This document shows positions 60,321 to 64,000 of a stretch of DNA of 64,000 nucleotides, one piece after another. The stretch is from Spiroplasma kunkelii CR2-3x (lineage in GTDB: Bacteria; Bacillota_I; Bacilli_A; Mycoplasmatales; Mycoplasmataceae): assembly GCF_001274875.1 (NCBI RefSeq), contig NZ_CP010899.1:682001-746000 (forward strand), in the 5' to 3' direction. The notes under the pieces were generated by a model. That model was not told the origin of the DNA. It saw nothing but the letters and a program-made list of their open reading frames with translations, and did not search any database. Numbering within the stretch: position 1 is the first letter of the stretch; each line of letters starts with the position of its first letter. A program made the position numbers and the translations under genes.

Positions 60321-61866
60321 TATTAATCACCAAATCTTTTAACATTAAATTAAATTCTTCATCTAATTTTTGAATTTCTTTTTTATTATTAATTAATTTA
60401 TCTTGTAATTCTTTAATATTAATAATTTCTCTTTCTTCTGTATTATCAATATAACGAGCAATATTTAAGTTATAATCATTTTCTTTAATTATTTCTATAT
60501 CAACTAAATTAGAAAATTTATCAATAGTTTTTCTTTTATTAAAAATATTAATAATTTTAATAATATTTTCATCGGTTAAAGTATTTTTATTTCCTTGCTT
60601 TTGAAATTCTTTCGAAGCATCAATAAACAAAATTGAATTATCAATTTTACATTTTTTCATCACAATAATACAAGTTGGAATTGATGTACCATAAAACATA
60701 TTAGCTGGTAAACTAATAATAGTATCAATTCAATTTTTTTCAATCATATATTTTCTAATAATTAATTCAGCATTGCCCCTAAACAAAATGCCATGAGGAA
60801 TAACAACTGCCATTACGCCATTATCAGATAATTTATAAATCATATTTTGAATAAAAGCAAAATCAGCTTTTGTTTTTGGTGCTAATTTTCCATATGCACT
60901 AAATCTTTCATCACTTAAAAATTTTTGATTTGCCGATCAATGAGCACTATATGGCGGATTTGCAACAATTATTTCAAATTGTTGTCCTTTAAAACCATCA
61001 TCTTCTAATGTGTCACCATTATAAATATCAAATTTATTATACTTTAAACCATGCAACATCATATTCATTCTTGCTATATTATATGAATTGTTTTTTAATT
61101 CTTGACCATATAAATGACCAATTTTTAATTCTTTATATACTCTTAATAATAATGAACCTGAACCACATGTTGGATCATAAACAGTTTTAATTTCCGCTTT
61201 TCCTTGACTAACTAATTTAGATAATAATTTAGAAACAGGTTGTGGTGTATAAAATTCACCTGCTGCTTTTACTGATTCAGAAGCAAACTTACTAATTAAA
61301 TATTCATAAGCATCACCTAAAATATCAATTTCCGACTCATTAATTTCAAAATTAATTTCATTAATTTTTAACATTACTTTAGCAATTATTTTACTTTTTT
61401 CTGTTTCTGTTTTTCCTAATTTACTAGAATCTAAATCAACAGAATAAAATAAATTTTCGAATTCTTTTTCTGACAAATGACCAGTTGTTGATTCAATTAA
61501 TTTTTTAAATGCTTTTCTTAATAAGAAGATATCAAATTTTCCAATATTAATTTTATTAATTATTTCTTGTCATAAATATTCTGGTTCAATATAATATCCA
61601 GCACTATCATTATCATATAAAACTTCTAAAAAATCATTGCGATATTTTTCATTAGTTAAAGCGGTTTGATAATCAATTCCTTCTATTTTTAAATCTTTTT
61701 CTATTATAGATTGTACATTATCTGATAAATAACGATAAAATATTAATCCTAATATATACTCTTTATATTCGGATGGTTCCATTGTCCCTCGTAGAGTATT
61801 AGAAATATCTCATAATTTAGAAAATAATTGTTGTTGTTGTAAATTTTGTTTTTCATGTGTTGTCAT
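60313..61866 (-). CDS. hsdM: Type I restriction-modification methyltransferase subunit
   Basis: 517 aa, complete. The N-terminal helical domain (KLWDISNTLRGTMEPSEYKE) is followed by AAGEFYTPQPVSKLLSKLV, SAM motif DPTCGSGSLLLRV, GQELKNNSYNIARMNMMLHG, and the catalytic IIVANPPYS (NPPY, N6-adenine methylation). The C-terminal ends in a coiled coil (LQDKLINNKKEIQKLDEEF). All motifs intact, so with HsdS it should methylate. It starts 13 nt after the original hsdR stop. Confidence 0.92.
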
Positions 61867-61878
61867 AATATTTTTTTC

Positions 61879-64000
61879 CTAACTTTCAAACTCATTAATT
61901 AAATTAATTATATTTAATTCTAATTCTTTTTTTACTTTATTTTTTGCTTTTATTTTAGAAATATTTTTATTAATAGCTATTTTTTCAGTATATTGTTGAT
62001 TAATTTTTTCTCTAATTAAGTTAGAAGGCAATTGATTAATAAAACGATATTCACTAATAATTTCATTAATATCTAATTTATCTATATTATATTTTTTACT
62101 AATTTTAATTATTTGTTGTTCATATTTTTTATCACAAAATTGTTCATATAATACTTATAAATCTGCAGTATTTTTAAGAGTAGGAATAACTCTTTCAATA
62201 AATGAATTTATTAATTCTGATTTATATTTTAATACTGGATCAGTTGATTCTAATAATCCTTTTTTTATTTCTTTAATTTGTTTTTCTTTTCTTTTAATAT
62301 TGTTTAAATCTATTTTTTTTAATAATTCTAAAATATAATGAACATTAATTTTATTACTATAAATTAATTCTAGTTCAAAATCAACATCTGCTAATACAGA
62401 TAATTTTTCTTTTTTAATTTTTTCATCACTAAATGATAAATAACGAGATTTAAATTCATTATATTCATTTTCACTAAAATTATATTTACTTTGATTAATA
62501 TCAAATTCAATAAATGTTTCTAATTTTAATAATATTTTTGCTATTTCTTTAAATAAAAAAATAAATTCTTTAATTTTAACTTCGTAACCATCATTTCTTA
62601 CATCATAAGCAAAACTATAATCTTTTTTTAATTTATTCACTAACTTAATAAATTCTAGTTCATAATAATCAAATGGTTTCATTAATATTTGATCAGTAGT
62701 TATACTATTAAAAAACAATAAAATTGCTTCATCAACAGTTTTTTTAGTATTTTGATAACAAAAAATATTACCAAATGGTTTAGTAATATTTATAATTCTG
62801 TTTGTTCGTGAAAATGCTTGGATTAATTTATGATATTTTAATAATTTATCTAAATATAATGAACTAGTTAAGGGTGAATCAAAACCTGTTAAAAACATAT
62901 CAACAACAATTAATAAATTAATTTCTTTGTTTTTAACTTTCTTTTGTAAATCAATAAAATAATCATTAAATCTGCTGATATTAAAATTAGTATCAAAGTT
63001 TATATTATAATCTTTAATTATTTTTTCTAATTCTATTTTAAAAGAAAAATCTTTATTATTTAAATCTTCATTTGCTTCAAATGTAAAAATTGAAGCAATT
63101 TTTAAATTATGTTTTAAATTTTTAAATGTTTTATAATATTTAATTGCCATATTAATATTTTTAACAGCAAATATAGCATTATATTTCTTTCCGTGTGTTT
63201 TTTTTGAAAATGTTTCAATTATATTTTTTGAAATAAAGTTAATTCTGGAATCAACTATTAATAATTCATCATTATTAATATCTTCAATCAATTCATCATT
63301 AGTGTCTTTTTTATTTCTAATTAATTCCATATAGTCAACATTAAAACCTAAAACATTACCATCTGCTATTGCATTATTAAGTAAATATTTATGGATACAT
63401 TTATGAAATATATCAGCTGTTGTTCTTCCATCTTCTGATTTATTTTGTTCAAATCGTGGTGTGCCAGTAAATCCAAAATATTGTGCATGTTCGAAAATTT
63501 TTTTAATACTAACATACATTTTTCCAAATTGACTTCTATGACATTCATCAATAATAAAAATCACTTTCTTATTCTTAAATTTAGCCATTATTGATTTATA
63601 TTTTTCATTTTTACAAGCATTAGTCATTTTTTGAATTGTAGTTAATATTATTTTTTTAGTGGAATCTTGAATATTTTTAATTAAATTATAAATACTTTTA
63701 ATATAATAAACACTATATTTTTCAAATTTATTGAACTCTTCAATGGTTTGAAAATCCAAATCTTTTCTATCAACTAAAAAAAATATTTTTTCTTTTTCTG
63801 GCATATATTTTAAAATTTGACTTAATTTAAAAGAAGTTAAAGTTTTTCAAGATCCAGTTGTATTTAAAATATAAGCATTATTATTAGTTTCACTTGCTAT
63901 TTTAATAAGTTTTTCAAATGCATAAATTTGATAAGGTCTCATTATCATTAATATTTTTTTACTTTCATTAATAATCATATATCTTGCAATCATTTTGCTA
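61879..64000 (-). pseudogene. hsdR: Type I restriction endonuclease subunit, motor mutated (5' end outside window)
   Basis: The frame enters at the window edge. Helicase motifs: [12 protein letters not shown] (Q/N region), TTGSWKTLTSFK where GSGKT is expected, FIIDECHRSQFG (DECH), FTGTPRFEQ, IFAVKNINMAI, DMFLTGFDSP, IQAFSRTNR. Walker A Gly is UGA (Trp). A TAA at 62155 (after NTADL) cuts off about 90 further in-frame residues (VLYEQFCDKKYEQQ to NLINEFES, stop 61879). The N-terminal nuclease domain lies outside. Restriction activity is unlikely. Confidence 0.85.

Noticed and set aside
61008-61190. 60-codon + strand frame
   Set aside because: Antisense to hsdM SAM-binding region.

Overview
The window comes from a wall-less bacterium of the genus Spiroplasma, probably the citri clade. 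Three things show this: it is extremely AT-rich, genes read through only if UGA means Trp (genetic code 4), and it is full of plectrovirus (SpV1-type) DNA. Because of the code, most real genes span several standard-code fragments; the coordinates given here are the joined code-4 frames. No tRNA, rRNA or CRISPR array was seen.

Chromosomal backbone. Positions 1-1461 hold a GDSL-type lipoprotein (cut by the window edge) and a decayed membrane-protein gene. Positions 9676-20432 hold efp plus an Asp23-like gene, an oppBCDFA peptide-import operon with a trailing lipoprotein, and a small membrane protein. Positions 20555-26476 hold two unknown genes, an ABC-2 type exporter and a decayed membrane-protein gene. 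Positions 27275-32457 hold a five-gene nucleoside/pentose operon (deoD, deoxynucleoside kinase, transketolase, KDPG-type aldolase, nucleoside deoxyribosyltransferase-like). It has its own promoter and what reads as a cobalamin riboswitch leader. Positions 49279-51158 hold an SDR dehydrogenase, pgsA and a degenerate cinA. Positions 59181-64000 hold a type I restriction-modification operon (hsdR-hsdM-hsdS) whose HsdR looks inactive while HsdM and HsdS look intact.

Mobile DNA. An SpV1-like provirus (4919-9150) keeps a long co-directional gene array: coat protein, small membrane proteins, Zot-like assembly ATPase, truncated ORF1. A second, heavily deleted SpV1 copy lies at 32510-35053, and inverted scraps lie at 26640-27180. 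A second plectrovirus-like lineage, with HUH replication proteins, lies at 42145-48855 as two inverted, decayed copies. Between them sits a broken thymidylate-synthase-like / dNMP-kinase-like cassette. Remnants of a tailed dsDNA phage occur at 1700-4208, 37763-41576 and 51272-56001: the same module of leader RNA, tiny Cys-pair proteins, pentapeptide-repeat protein, coiled-coil protein and RecT, plus terminase subunits. IS30-family transposase copies (35700, 56306, 57137) and an ISLre2-like copy (57610) are all damaged or mutated.

Most notable: the cobalamin-riboswitch-like leader on the deoxynucleoside operon; a conserved roughly 200-nt apparently non-coding RNA upstream of a tiny phage protein; two overlapping hairpins, with base-pair covariation, in front of each plectroviral rep gene; and rearrangements that fused terminase and plectrovirus ORF1 genes in frame at both ends of a 1.8-kb inversion.
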